Of a stretch of 64,000 nucleotides of DNA, positions 21,029 through 31,600 are shown piece after piece (the stretch's first letter is position 1; every line of letters starts with the position of its first letter). The notes under the pieces were generated by a model that made no database searches, was not told where the DNA came from, and was given only the letters and a program-made list of their open reading frames with translations. This stretch comes from Drechslerella dactyloides (lineage: Eukaryota > Ascomycota > Orbiliomycetes > Orbiliales > Orbiliaceae). The translations under genes were made by a program, and so were the position numbers. Location: the NCBI GenBank assembly GCA_020064725.1, contig JAGTWJ010000017.1:2108001-2172000 (forward strand). The letters are read 5' to 3'.

Positions 21029-23484
21029 CTACGTGTAGGCTGCCGCCCGGGGACTCTCGCCCCCGCTATGGCTATAATCCACCGTCTCCCGCCTCCTCTG
21101 CCGCCGCTGCCGTCGCGCCTCCCGCTCCCGCCGCAGCTCCTCCTCGGCGCCGGCATCCCTGTCCGACAAGCTCTCGTTCGCCGCCCGCCGCCGCTGCTCC
21201 TCGCGCACGCGATAGTCGCTGTCGCGCCGGCTGCGCTCGCCGCTGCGGCTGCTGCGCCGCGCGCTGAAGTTGCTGAGGTCTGTGCTGCCGCGCTCGCGGT
21301 TCGGTATCCGCTTTATCGTCGTGACGGTCTTGCCGCCGTCTTGCTTCTTGATGCGGACTTGCAGGCTCGCGTGGGGGAAGTCGACGGTTTGCGAGTTCAT
21401 GCTTTGTGTCGTGGGTGTTTCGCTCGCGCTGGTGCCGCCGCTGGCGACGGCGGGTGGGATGCGGTAGGAGCGGCTGCCGGCGGGCCGGTTGTGCGGGCTG
21501 AGGGAGAGCTCCGAGTCGCTGTGGTTGCCCGGCGGGATGATGAAGCCGAGCTGCTGCTGCCGGGTATCTGCTGAGTTTTGCCGGCTGTGCGTGCCGCTGG
21601 ATGGGACCGGCGGGCGGGGCTGGCCGAACGGTGGGAGTGGTGCGCCGAAGCCGGCGGGGGTTGGGTCGCTGTGGATGTTGTTGCCACCGGACGGGCCGAG
21701 CGGTAGACGGTGGTTGCTGTAGATGCTGCTGTTCTGCGCCGGTGGCGGGGCCTGCAGGCCGCCGGAGGGGGTGACGTCCTGGGGTTCCGTCGTGCGGATG
21801 TCGGTGTAGTACGAGTCCTCGCTGATCGAGGCGGTGTGTCGGCGGTCGCGGTGGTGCGCTGTCGCCAAACCGACACCCGCCGCGCCGGCGAGCGCGCGTC
21901 TCGTGGGGCTGCCGTCGCGTCGGCGGCTCTCGTCGTCGTCGTCGGACTCGGAGTAGTCTTCCGTCTCGACGGGCGACATGCCCCGGGACTCGCGGTTGCG
22001 GCGGTGGCGGTCGAACCAGCCTCCGTCGCCGGTGAAGCCGGTGACCTTGGTGGACCGCTTGGAGGGCTCGGTTGAGGAATCGCCCGCTTTGTTGCGCTTG
22101 AAGAGGCTCGCGAAGAAGCTCGGCTTTGCGTTGGCGCTCGGCGATCCCGGGCGCGTGTCGACGGCTTTCTTCTTGCCGGAGGAGAGGAAGCCCGCCAGCA
22201 GTCCCGCCTTGGCTGCCGCCTGTGGGGTTTTGGTTGGCGACACTCTCGATTCGAGGTCGTCGGTGCGGCTGTATCCTTCGGTGCCGGCCGTGTAGCCCGT
22301 GCCGTCGGTGTAGCCCGTGCCGTTGGTATAGCCCGTACCGTTGGTGAGGCCTGTGCCGGCGGTGTAACCGGTGCCTTGGGTGTATCCCGTGGCGTTAGTA
22401 TAGCCCGTGAGTTCGGTCCGGTTGTAGCCTCCGTTGACCTCTGAGTTTGTAACGCCGACGCTGGATTCGTAGCCTGCGTGCTGTCGCCGCGGCGGGGCGG
22501 CGCTCCGGACGCCGGGCCGGCTGCTGAGTTCGCTCTGCTCGACAGTGGTCGCGTCCTCGCGCGCGGTATAGTGGTCCTTGACTTTCTTCGCGACGAGGAA
22601 CCCGAGACCGAGCTTGGCGAGGTTCCCGGCCAAGCCGCCCTTCTCGTCGTGGTTGCCGTGCTTGTCGGATTCCTGGTAGTCGAGCGCGGTTTCGGTGGTC
22701 ACGGTGGCGGTACCGTGCTGCCGGCCGCGGAAGAACTCCAGGGTGAAGTAGAGCGTGAGAAGGAGGAAGGTGTAGACGGCGTAGAGGATGAAGAGGGACA
22801 GCGGGGAGCCGTAGAGCGTCAATCCGAGGGGCACCTCCGCCAAGCCCAGCAGCCATACCGCACGGCCGAGCCAGCGATGCAACTTTATATCCGTTAGCGC
22901 TGAGAACATATATTGTCAATGTAGGAGAATTGCATACCATTGTGCGCAGCGGCAGATGGGGGGTGACTTTGTATTTGCCTCGATGGTGGACGATGATGCC
23001 GAGCAGGGCCTGCAACCAGATGGTGCAGTAGATCGTCAATCCGATGATGTGGTGCGGGTTCGTCCAGGCGCGCTTGCTGGTGGTGGCGGCGTACCCGCAG
23101 GCGAAGCCCATGCTGAGGAGGATGATGGTCAGGGTGTTCGCGAGGACGTGGGAGCGGATGGCCTTTCGAGGGTTCTTGTAGGCGCGGAAGCGGGCCTGGA
23201 AGATGGCGAAGGGCACGCAGAACAGGATGGCGAGGCACATGAAGACGGCGTGGGCGGTGACCAGACGGAAGTACGACGGTTCGTCGCGGTGCCGTGCTCC
23301 CTCGCCTGTTCGTTCTGTCAGTATCATACTATAAGAAATTATAGGAAAAATGATATGGGTAGGTACCGTTCAGTCGCATGTCCTCGTAGGGGAGGCCTAT
23401 CAGCGGGGGCAGGACGTAGGCGTTGACGTCGACAAAGTAGACGCCATCGCGGTAGCCGCGAGGACTGCTGTTGTCGTCGGCCAT
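21029..23484 (-). CDS. Cytochrome b561-domain membrane protein with long repeat-bearing tail
   Basis: Three exons on the minus strand, 23367-23484, 22938-23314 and 21029-22882, giving 782 aa. The third exon is entered at an ATAAAG acceptor 12 nt after a GCTAAC branch site, the only choice that keeps phase and reconstructs the helix. Five hydrophobic segments span residues about 57-215. Four histidines lie where b561 domains bind two hemes: H61 (TAHAVFM), H95 (SHVLAN), H128 (HHIIG) and H167 (LHRWLGR). Cytochromes b561 move electrons across membranes, often for ascorbate or iron reduction; the partner here is unknown. The roughly 560-residue cytoplasmic tail is disordered, with eight or nine TGYTxGT-type repeats and many RS/SP sites. 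No DOMON domain precedes the core; residues 1-40 (GVYFVDVNAYVLPPLIGLPYED) are a short conserved-looking head. Confidence 0.82.
22269..22418 (-). repeat. 18-bp coding minisatellite (TGYTxGT repeat)
   Basis: About eight tandem 18-bp units inside exon 3 of the cytochrome b561 gene encode six-residue GYT-x-GT repeats in the cytoplasmic tail. Unit length is a multiple of three, so copy-number change would keep frame. Confidence 0.75.
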
Positions 23485-25466
23485 GGCGACGGGGGCGACC
23501 AGCCTAGGGTCGCGATTCGATCAGCAGGGGCGGGAGTGCGGTTTTGTGGGTGATATCGAAGCGTGTGCTGGGTGGAGTGATATTTTGAGGTTGTTCAGAT
23601 GCGAATCGACATTGGGACGAGGTGGATAAGCGGGCCGGCCGGGGAAAAAGGTAAGGTGATTCGAGGAGAAGGCGGAAGGAATATTCTTATATCGCGGCCG
23701 TCAGGAGGGTTATAATAAGAATGGGAGCGTCCTGTCCGGTGCGATGGGTGTGATTTGATGTGACGGGCGGATGGAATGTATTCGGGATTATTCGTCTGGC
23801 TGGGTTCCTTCCGGGCTGGCAGGCGCAGGGCAGGCAGGCAGGCAGGCAGCTTTGGGGCAGCGCTATGATATGCAGCAGGTGTCCGAATCAGATGAAGCCT
23901 CCGTGATGCAATGCAAAGCTCGGCGGAACGCTCGCTCAGCGGCTGCGTGTCGTCGGAAAAAGAACACACGAAAAGAAGATGGCGGCTGCAGCGTGGTATA
24001 CCGGTAGTAGTAGCGAGGGGAGGATTTCACCGGTCGAAGGAAAAGATCCAAGGAATGATAGATCGGACGATGGTGGTGGTGACGAGGCCGACAAACGGTG
24101 CAGCGGATTGAGAGCGCGGATACAATCGATCGAGCGGACGACGACAGCGGACGATGCAGAGCTGTGTAACCGTTGGTGTGCAAGTACCGATGTATGTACG
24201 ATCTTGTATTGTATTCTGCCAGCTGATTGAAAGGCCGACGGGACTGTCGCAGGAGCGTTCGTTAGTGTGGTGACCGCTGTGCTATATAAAAGTGATTGAT
24301 GGATGGAAGTGCCCGGCGCCCGACGGTGAGAGAGAAGACAAGCCAGGTACAGGTGGGTGATGGGGAGAGAGAAACAGTGAAGTTTCAAGAAGGGAGAGAG
24401 GAGAGAAACGGTCGCACGTACCTGGTGATATGTTGTATCTGCTATCTCCGAGTGTGGAGAGATGATGGTGGTGATGATGATTGGTAGGGTGCAAGTTGTA
24501 CCAGCACACCAGGCCGTAGATGTAATGTACCTGGAGTACTTGCTTAGTGGTATAACTAGTAAACACCGGGGCTACGTGTAAACAGGCCTCCCGCGATCCT
24601 TTTACTAGTACTCCCCTAGCTTGCCTGTCGACAGCGGTTTGCAATTTTAGTCTCTGCCCCCAGCATTACGACTGCCAGCTAGCCGGTCAATTGATCGAGC
24701 TGAGCTAAGTTAGCACTCTCGGTGGAAATGCAGGGGCCGGACACTGCCCCAAACGGCAGAAGCGCAGAATTGCCAGGGCCGGCCTCTCGCCAGCCATTGC
24801 CACGACAACCGCCAGCACCACTCCGAACTATTACTACACCAAGTTCGATCCATGATTTTGTATTCTCGTGTTCACGGTCGGGACAGTTGCGGCGCTGTGG
24901 GCACGGTACTCCAGCGGTGCAAATCCACGGACGGTTGTATTGGCTGTTTCTCGACGCACTTTCCAGATCGAATGCCGCCGTGCTGCAGGGCGCATGCACA
25001 ACAGTCGCACATCCAGTCGCCCCGAATTTCGCACTCCTCCTGCGCCGTACATCCCCGACTGCAGCACGAAAATGCAATCTGACGCCGACGTTCGTTATCC
25101 CCGTCCGTGTCGTATGGGAAAGAGCGAGCGATAACCATGGATACAGGGGACGCGTGCACGTGTGCTCCAATCGTGGCATTCACTTCATCAATCGGCCGTC
25201 TGCACGATGATACATACATGTCCAAAACTGCTAAACCAAGTAGACTAAAACTAAACTACGCTGTTCCCCAAATGCACAGATCGATAACGAGGTTACGCGC
25301 CAAGACAAGACAAAAAATACACCAAAAACTCCACAGCCGCCCGCCCGTCAGTTGACCAACTAACTGACTAGCGGAACCCAAGGTTCAACGGGATCCATTA
25401 TTAGCACCAAACCGCCAATCTAATCGATAGCGAGATAACGAAGTCATTGATTGATTGATTGATCGA
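23485..25466. other. Intergenic region of about 2 kb between two minus-strand genes
   Basis: Promoter side of the cytochrome b561 gene and 3' flank of the myosin light chain gene. A CAGG microsatellite lies at about 23831-23852 and a TATATAAAAG box in the + orientation at about 24283-24292 with no plus-strand gene behind it. A 162-codon plus-strand frame at 24722-25210 lacks coding character. A TGAT repeat (25447-25464) abuts the light-chain stop codon. Confidence 0.4.
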
Positions 25467-26248
25467 TTACTCCTGAGCCTCGGCCTTGCCGCAGACGGTG
25501 TCGACGTACTCGCGGTAGCGGAACTTGTCGCCGCCCATGCCCAGGCCCTTCTTGTTGGTCCACCCGCGGCACGCCTTCTCGACCTCGTCCTCGCGCATGC
25601 CCATGTCGGCCAGGGCGTCCTTGAGCAAATCCAAATTGATGACGCCGTCGTCGTTGTCGTCAAAGGCGGCAAAGGCGGCGAGGATGTCGTCGCGGGGCGA
25701 GAGGGCGGACAGGTGGGTGGTGAGGGTGGTGAGGTAAGACGCGAGGTTGAACGGCGTCGGCACGTTTGAAAAGTACGTCGCCAGCAGCGTCGGCGTCGGC
25801 TCTTGTCCTGTTGGCTGTCAGCTGGTGTTCGACTACTGAATACACCGCTGTATGCAACGAGAAATATACCTAATGAATTGAGCATGGCGGCGAGGTCGTC
25901 CTTGGAGATGACGCCGTCGCCGTCCTTGTCGAGCACCTGGAAGCTCTCGCGCAGCTCCTGGATCTGGGGCTGCGTGAGCTGGTTCATCGCGTTGGGCGTC
26001 GCCTTGCGCTGGCCGCCCGAGAAGCCGTTGTTGGAAGTGGTGGTGCTATTCGCAGTAGAGTTTCGACCCGGGGAGTACTGCAGCTGCTGGGGGCGGAAGG
26101 AGGAGGAGGGCCGGGCGGAGGGCGACGTCGGCGAGAAGAAGCCGAGCGGCGAGGGCTTTGCGGTGCGCGGCGGCGTTTTGAACTGTTCCTTCTCTCTGTC
26201 GTATTAGTAAGGGATTCTTGCGGTGTTATAGGGAGGGACACCTGCCAT
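25467..26248 (-). CDS. Myosin II regulatory light chain (EF-hand)
   Basis: Three exons on the minus strand: 26242-26248 (seven nt, ATG GCA G), 25870-26193 and 25467-25807, giving 223 aa. EF-hand 1 is canonical at residues 91-102 (DKDGDGVISKDD), then LAAMLNSLGQEPTPTLLATYF, as in regulatory light chains; later EF-hands are degenerate (FDDNDDGVINLDLL still has most ligands). A 70-residue Ser/Pro/Thr-rich extension precedes the fold and ends in QRKAT, matching the position of the phosphorylatable Ser/Thr of regulatory light chains. By family knowledge it binds the second IQ motif of type II myosin and acts in the cytokinetic actomyosin ring at septation. The short first exon is inferred from the ATG, a GCAG|GTGTCC donor and phase; an internal start at M72 would also give a complete light chain. 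Confidence 0.87.
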
Positions 26249-26513
26249 GGCGATGAGTGATTGTCCGTCAGTCAGTCAGTCGTGGAATGGAGGCGTGAAT
26301 GCGAGTGTGAATGTAAGGGTGAATGTGAGAGTGGTGAGAGTGGTGAGAGTGGTTTGGGCGGAATTGAAGCGTCGACGGGAATGCGTTGGATCGCCAGTTA
26401 TTGTGTTGCTCTGTGTTGCCCCAACAACGCCTTCTTTCCTCCCTCCAATTCTTCTCCCTCCCAAATACTATCACGATCACGATCCTCACCACCATCGCCG
26501 GTCTCTCAGTCAA
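26249..26513. promoter_or_regulatory. Divergent promoter, myosin RLC / DUF5321 gene
   Basis: The 265 bp between the two divergent ATGs must hold both promoters. It contains a GTGAGAGTG-type minisatellite (26295-26353) and pyrimidine-rich sequence before the DUF5321 start. Confidence 0.5.
26295..26353 (+). repeat. Degenerate GTGAGAGTG / GTGAATG minisatellite
   Basis: Imperfect tandem 6- to 9-bp units (GTGAATG, GTGAATGTAAGG, then GTGAGAGTG three times) inside the short divergent promoter. Confidence 0.7.
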
Positions 26514-27219
26514 ATGCATCGCCGCCTGCCGTCGACGCTCGCCCGCCGCTGCGGCCGCCCCGGAGCGCCCCTCGCCCGGTACACTTATAATCACACCGGC
26601 GCCCGCCAATTGTCGCTGCAGTCGTTCGTCCCGCGCGTCTTCTCGCCCTCGTGGTGGTCCCGCCAGCTGCCCAAGGACCTCTTCACCCCGCGGCCCTCGT
26701 CCGCCGCCGCTGCCCGCCCCTGGAACCCGGCCTGGGGGTTTATTATCCTCGCCCTCTTCGTCGGCTCGCAGTCCCTCAACATCATCGCCCTGCGCCAGGA
26801 GGCCGCCGTCTTTGTCCGCCGCTCCGACGCCCGCATTCGCACCCTGCAGGAGATCGTGCGCAAGATCCAGGACGGCGACTGGGCGGCCGACGGCGAGGAG
26901 GTCCGCAAGGCCCTGCGGCTGGGCAAGGACGCCCGCGACGACCGCGAGTGGGAGGACGGTACGCCCCCTCACATATCACCGTGATTATCTCCATCCACTC
27001 TACTAATGCGATGATGTACCGTGCGATGTGAATACAGTGATGGGCGAGATTGAAAACGAGGACGCAAAGTGGCAGGCCGAGGTCCAGCGCCAGCGCGAGC
27101 TGCTCGAGCAGCAGGAGGCCGAGCGCACCAAGTTCGCCGCCCTCGAGAGCCCGACCGCCGCCTGGACCGCTGGCCAAAAGAACAAGAAAAAGGTGACCGC
27201 GGACGACTATCTCGTGTAA
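26514..27219 (+). CDS. DUF5321 mitochondrial inner-membrane-type protein
   Basis: Two exons, 26514-26958 and 27038-27219, giving 208 aa. The N-terminus is Arg-rich without acidic residues (MHRRLPSTLARRCGRPGAPLAR), a likely mitochondrial presequence. A conserved block follows: WNPAWGFIILALFVGSQSLN forms one transmembrane helix at about residues 76-95, then IIALRQEAAVFVRRSDARIRTLQEIVRKIQDGDW, the signature I associate with the fungal DUF5321 family. The C-terminal third is a charged helix (ENEDAKWQAEVQRQRELLEQQ) ending in a Lys-rich tail. Molecular function is not established for the family. The start is the ATG nearest the presequence; the frame is open upstream but crosses promoter repeats. 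It is divergently transcribed from the myosin light chain gene. Confidence 0.8.
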
Positions 27220-27575
27220 ACTCTGATGCCCGTGTGGTTTTTTTCTGTCCCATGCACCAATGATATCCACGCTTGGCCAATGACCGACCGGGGTGTGCAT
27301 CCCGATGGCGGGGTTCGGCTGGCTGGGCGAGCTACAGCTGCCTCTGCTGGCGGGGTAGCTCAGCTCGCCTCGCGTCCCGCAGGCCATCGCGGACGCGAAC
27401 CCTTTTCTCTCTCAAATCCCTCTCACGAATATCTGTACTTGTAATAACACTCCCCGCCGTTCTTGACCTCGTGTACCATACCCATCGTATCCCATACCAT
27501 TTCACCACAGTCACCAGTACGACGTTGCTACCACGTATAGAATCCGAACCTCCGTATATAACACAATACAATACA
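27220..27575. other. Spacer and promoter of S-formylglutathione hydrolase
   Basis: A 356-bp tandem-gene spacer. It ends in an A/C-rich leader (ACAATACAATACA) directly before the ATG at 27576. No gene is seen. Confidence 0.45.
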
Positions 27576-28875
27576 ATGTCCTTCGAAACGAAAGCCACGG
27601 TCCCCTCCTTTGGCGGCCGCCTGCTCAAGCTCTCCCACTCCTCGGCCGTCATCGGCTCCCCCATGGCCCTCAACCTCTACCTGCCCCCGCAGGCCTCCGA
27701 CGCCAACAAGGTGCCCTGGATCTTCTACCTCGCCGGCCTGACCTGCACGGGCGACAACGGCGCCGAGAAGGGCTTCTTCCAGGCCGCCGCCGCGCAGAAC
27801 GGGGTCGCCATCGTCTACCCGGACACCTCTCCCCGTACGCTCTTCACCCTTCCATCCGTATCGTATCATGACTCGAATGGCTAATTGTTCGCTGCAGGAG
27901 AGCCAAGGTATGACGGCGACGACGAAGGCTGTACGTAACCTCACATCACCCTATATATACTGCATCCGCGGCAGTGCGATGCTAATTAGAGATGTTCAGA
28001 TGATTTCGGCCGCGCGGCGGGATACTACATCAACGCGACAAAGGCGCCGTACAGCGCCACGTATAAAATGGAAAGCTACATCGTCGAAGAGCTGTACACC
28101 GCCCTGCCGAAGGAATTTCCCTTGGACCCCGCAAAGGTCGGCGTCATGGGCCACAGCATGGGCGGCCACGGCGCCCTGACACTCGTGCGTACCCATGAAC
28201 CCATACCCGCACGGTCTGTACCGAAAGTTACTGACCAGAGGTGACATGCAGTACATGAAGCACCCGAAGAAGTTCAAGAGCGTCAGCGTACGTACCCTAC
28301 TCTATATTCCCGTAATAGCGAACGAATCACGCTGACGGAAATGGTAGGCGTTCGCGCCCATCGCCAACCCGAGTAACTGCCACTGGGGCCAGAAAGCCTT
28401 CTCAGGATACCTCGGCGACAACGCCGACGACTGGAAGGCGCACGACGCAACCGAGCTCGTCAAGACGTTCAAAGGAAAACTCGACGTCCTCATCGACGTC
28501 GTACGTCCTCTCTCTCTTCTCCCAAAAAACTCTCGTGCATGTAAGGATGTGTATAATTGACTAGTGGTACAGGGCACTGGGGATGCTTTCTACAAGCAGG
28601 GCCAGCTGCTGCCGGAGCACCTCGAGACGGCGGCCAAGAAGGCCGGCCACGAAGGCGTTAAAATAAGATTCCAAAAGGTACGCATCCATCCCCTTTCTGC
28701 CTTCACGCCCGTCGATATTAGATAGCACCGCTCGTGCGAGTGGGGAGGGTGGTAGCTAACGGCATTGCGACAGGACTACGACCACTCGTATTACTTTATC
28801 GCGACGTTTGCAGCGGACCATATTGAGCACCATGTGCGGTTTCTGGTCAGCCAGGACAACCTGATCGATTTCTAA
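27576..28875 (+). CDS. S-formylglutathione hydrolase (esterase D family)
   Basis: Seven exons: 27576-27834, 27898-27930, 28000-28184, 28252-28287, 28348-28500, 28573-28677 and 28774-28875, giving 290 aa, the normal family length. It hydrolyses S-formylglutathione to glutathione and formate in glutathione-dependent formaldehyde detoxification, in the cytosol. The alpha/beta-hydrolase triad is visible: Ser150 in [10 protein letters not shown], Asp226 in GTGDAFY and His261 in DYDHSYYF. The N-terminal [16 protein letters not shown] segment carries the oxyanion region, and [16 protein letters not shown] is a family hallmark. Two exons are tiny (33 and 36 nt). Six introns in 1.3 kb contrast with the mostly intron-poor neighbours. 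All junctions use GTACGT/GTGCGT-like donors and keep frame, so the model is secure. Confidence 0.95.
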
Positions 28876-29276
28876 GCGTAGTTATATTGGTTGAATAGTG
28901 TATGAAGACGTTAGGAATGCGAAACTATTCGGTGTAGACGGGTGAAACCGCCGTTGGCATCTAGTCGCGTGTAGAATACAGACGCGACGTATCGACCCCG
29001 TCTGTTGTAGAAGCTATATTGTGAATATGAAAAGCTGTGTTGTTGCGCGGCTGTTGCAGTCTTTTCAGCAGAGCCGCATCGCCAACTGCATCCCACCTTC
29101 ACCTCACAAATATCCACCAACGACATTCGCAAGCGACGTCCAACGATGACAATCATACCATCACGCTCGTAGCAGGGCCCAATCACTCATTTATCACAGT
29201 CAGTACCACATACCATCCACCCACCACAAGTATATACTATACTATACTAACCACAGTCTAGTCCTAAACATACACA
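28876..29276. other. Spacer and promoter of the bL31m gene
   Basis: A 401-bp tandem-gene spacer; the last 60 bp are rich in ACTATACTATA-type sequence before the ATG. No gene is seen. Confidence 0.45.
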
Positions 29277-29918
29277 ATGTCGACGGCTCTCCGTCCACTG
29301 CTCCGCAGCCCCGTCCCACCGCTCGCCGGCCGCGCCTCCCACCCTACACCGACCCTTACGATCACCCCCTTTCAACAGCGCAATGCGACGATAATCCGCC
29401 GCCCGCAGCGTCCCTACACCTTTGAACAACTCGTGATCCTCAGCGACGGCTCCTCGTACAAACAGCTCACAACATCCCCACAGGGCGTCTTTCGCAGCAG
29501 CAAAGACGTGCGCAACCATTTTCTATGGAACCCGCTCTCCGAATCCCTCGCGAACGTGGAGGAAGATGAAGCCGGCCGGCTGAAGAAGTTCCGCGAGAAG
29601 TTCGGCACCGGTTTCGATGCGACGAAAGCGCTGGCGGAGCGGGCCGGGGACGCGGAGGCTGTGGCTAGCATGCGGGAGTCGTGGGCGACCGGCGGTGGTA
29701 TGCACGAGGCGGACGTGGAGGCGTGGAAGGGCAAGATTGATGAAGCGGAGGTGAAGGAGGAGGTGAAGGTGGAAGAGGTGAAGACGGATAATTTGTTCGG
29801 ATTGATCAGTGGGAGTTTCAAGGTTGCCGCGAAGACGGAGCATGGACGGCGGGCGAGGCGGGCGAAGAGGAATGCGAAGGGCGGGCCGGCGGATGAGAGC
29901 GGCGAGGGGAAGAAGTAG
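29277..29918 (+). CDS. Mitochondrial large-subunit ribosomal protein bL31m (MRPL36-like)
   Basis: Intronless, 213 aa. Residues 1-40 are basic and Ser/Pro-rich, a mitochondrial presequence. The central block RPYTFEQLVILSDGSSYKQ, then RSSKDVRNHFLWNP and RLKKFREKFG, follows the yeast Mrpl36 pattern (LSDGS ... RNNPLWNP ... RFNKRY), which is the fungal mitochondrial bL31. As in other mitochondrial forms, the zinc-ligand cysteines of bacterial L31 are absent. A charged linker and an FGLISGSF motif precede a Lys/Arg-rich C-terminus suited to rRNA contact. It would sit in the central protuberance of the mitoribosome by homology. Neighbouring genes on both sides include other mitochondrial proteins. 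Confidence 0.8.
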   Translation: MSTALRPLLRSPVPPLAGRASHPTPTLTITPFQQRNATIIRRPQRPYTFEQLVILSDGSSYKQLTTSPQGVFRSSKDVRNHFLWNPLSESLANVEEDEAGRLKKFREKFGTGFDATKALAERAGDAEAVASMRESWATGGGMHEADVEAWKGKIDEAEVKEEVKVEEVKTDNLFGLISGSFKVAAKTEHGRRARRAKRNAKGGPADESGEGKK

Positions 29919-30158
29919 GGCGTGTATATATGTATATTATCATCTCGGTTCATATCGAATATATGGCATCATCCACCGTGGCGTTGAAATTTTATATAAT
30001 ACTTCGAGGTAACCGACTCGTAACTACCATCGATTGAACTGGTTCGAATGAGGGTCGCGTTTATACGCTCTATGTAATGTCAAGTACCATCCGTTAATCC
30101 TATATACAAAGTCATGACCAATCTATCGTACAAATTACCCGTCATCTAAAACAAACGT

Positions 30159-31396
30159 CTATATATCGCTAATGTCGTCCGACCGCCGCTTCTTCATAAA
30201 CTTGTAGTCGAGGTAGGGATCGTCCATCAGAACCTTCTGCCCCGCGGGCCCCGCGTGCACCTTGCTCACATCGAACACGTTCTCCGTCCGGTGCCGAACG
30301 TACTTGCCGTTGCGATACGTCTGCGCCATCTCCCGCTCCAGCCGGGCGCCCTGCAAGTGGAACCGCCGGCGCTCGTGCGGCCGGTCGCCGATGGCGCCGT
30401 ACAGGTCCATCACCTCTGCGATTATAATCCTATGGTCGCCCGCGCTGACGACCTTGCGCAATTGACAGCCCATCGATGCGAGCAGCACGTTTGGTATCAA
30501 CCGGATGCCGTACGGCGTGCGGTAGACGGGAATACCCTCGAACGGGCCCTTCGTCGGGCGGAATTTCGGTTCCATTGACGGATTCGGCATGCGACCTATG
30601 CTGTTTTCCTTCATCACGCGCAGGCCGTCGGTGGCCTCGCGGGCGGCCATGTCGTCCGGTGTGGTGGGGCGCGGGGGCGGCTTGACGAAGAGGGCGCTGA
30701 TCTTGGCGCTGTTGATGTGCTGGCAGAGGACGTTGACGACGAAGAGTTCGCGGTTCATGATGATTTCGCCGGTCGTCGAGGGAAATTTGACGTTGAAGGA
30801 GATGAGAGGAATGGGGTCCATTGAGACGGTGTTGAAGGAGGAGATGGTCATCGCGTTCCAGGTTTCCGGGTTCTCAGCGTCCTCGTACGCCGTCACCAGC
30901 ACGACTGCCCAAAATACGTTAGCTGGTGATTATAGTTGGAGGTATGAAGGAGGGTACGCACTCGGGTAGAGGACGCGGCGCATCTGCAGCTTCAGCTGCT
31001 CGCTGAGCGGCATCTCGGGGCCGGCGGGGATCTCGTCCGGTAATATGTCCTCGCCGACGCCGCGCTGCTCGACTCGCTCGATCACGGCGCCGCTCTAATG
31101 CCACAAGTCAGCGGATTTCTCCCCGCGTGTTTGCATGTGTAATTTCGGCGATTGGGACGTACGGCCGTTACGCGCAGGCTGCTCTTGAAGCGCTCGACTA
31201 TCGGCTTGTGTTTCCGCGGCGAGGTAAAGTCGATTTCGCTAAACGTGACGTCGCCCGCCGAGGTTCTCGAAGTGTAGATGCTGCGACGGCGGGATGTCGC
31301 GGCGGCGGGGCATGCGGGTGCGGGTACTATCGTGCGGCGACAGGACGCGCAGAGCGATTGGGACTGCCGGAGCAGCGGCCGGAGCGACCGCGACAT
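30159..31396 (-). CDS. Mitochondrial flavin-reductase-like (FMN split-barrel) protein
   Basis: Three exons on the minus strand: 31163-31396, 30962-31094 and 30159-30904, giving 370 aa. An Arg/Ser-rich presequence (MSRSLRPLLRQSQSLCASCRR) predicts mitochondrial import. The split-barrel flavin reductase domain starts at the exon 2/3 junction: YPIVLVTAYEDAENPETWN, then NAMTISSFNTVSMDPIPLISFNV, where NAMTxSS/FNT is the FMN-phosphate region of the family, then RELFVVNVLC. The C-terminal 100 residues (ERRRFHLQGARLEREMAQTYRNGKYV) are basic and helical, an addition not found in bacterial flavin reductases. Enzymatic role is unknown; FMN binding is inferred from the fold. It is divergently paired, 204 bp apart, with another mitochondrial gene. 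Confidence 0.82.
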
Positions 31397-31600
31397 TGTA
31401 GCGGCGGTCTGTTGCTTCGTGGATAGGCGGGGTGGTGATATCGTGATGCTGCTGGTGGAGTTTTGGATGCTCGAAAACCCTGTCGAGACGTCGGCTGCGA
31501 TTTTCAGGCGGCGGGCTTGGCGCTGTCATCTGCTCGACTCCACTACTCCACTGGATTTCTCGCGACACTCGACCAATTAATTGAGACGGACATCTTCTCC
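31397..31600. promoter_or_regulatory. Compact bidirectional promoter of two mitochondrial-protein genes
   Basis: Only 204 bp separate the two divergent ATGs, so both transcripts must start within this interval or inside the other gene's leader. No TATA box is evident. Shared targeting of the two products suggests co-expression, which is inference. Confidence 0.55.

Noticed and set aside
24722..25210. 162-codon plus-strand open frame
   Set aside because: No recognisable motif, and several other frames of similar length overlap it on both strands, the sign of a stop-poor stretch rather than a gene.
27340..27420. GGGGTAGCTCAGC motif resembling a tRNA D-arm
   Set aside because: No acceptor stem, anticodon arm or GGTTCGANTCC T-arm at the right spacing.
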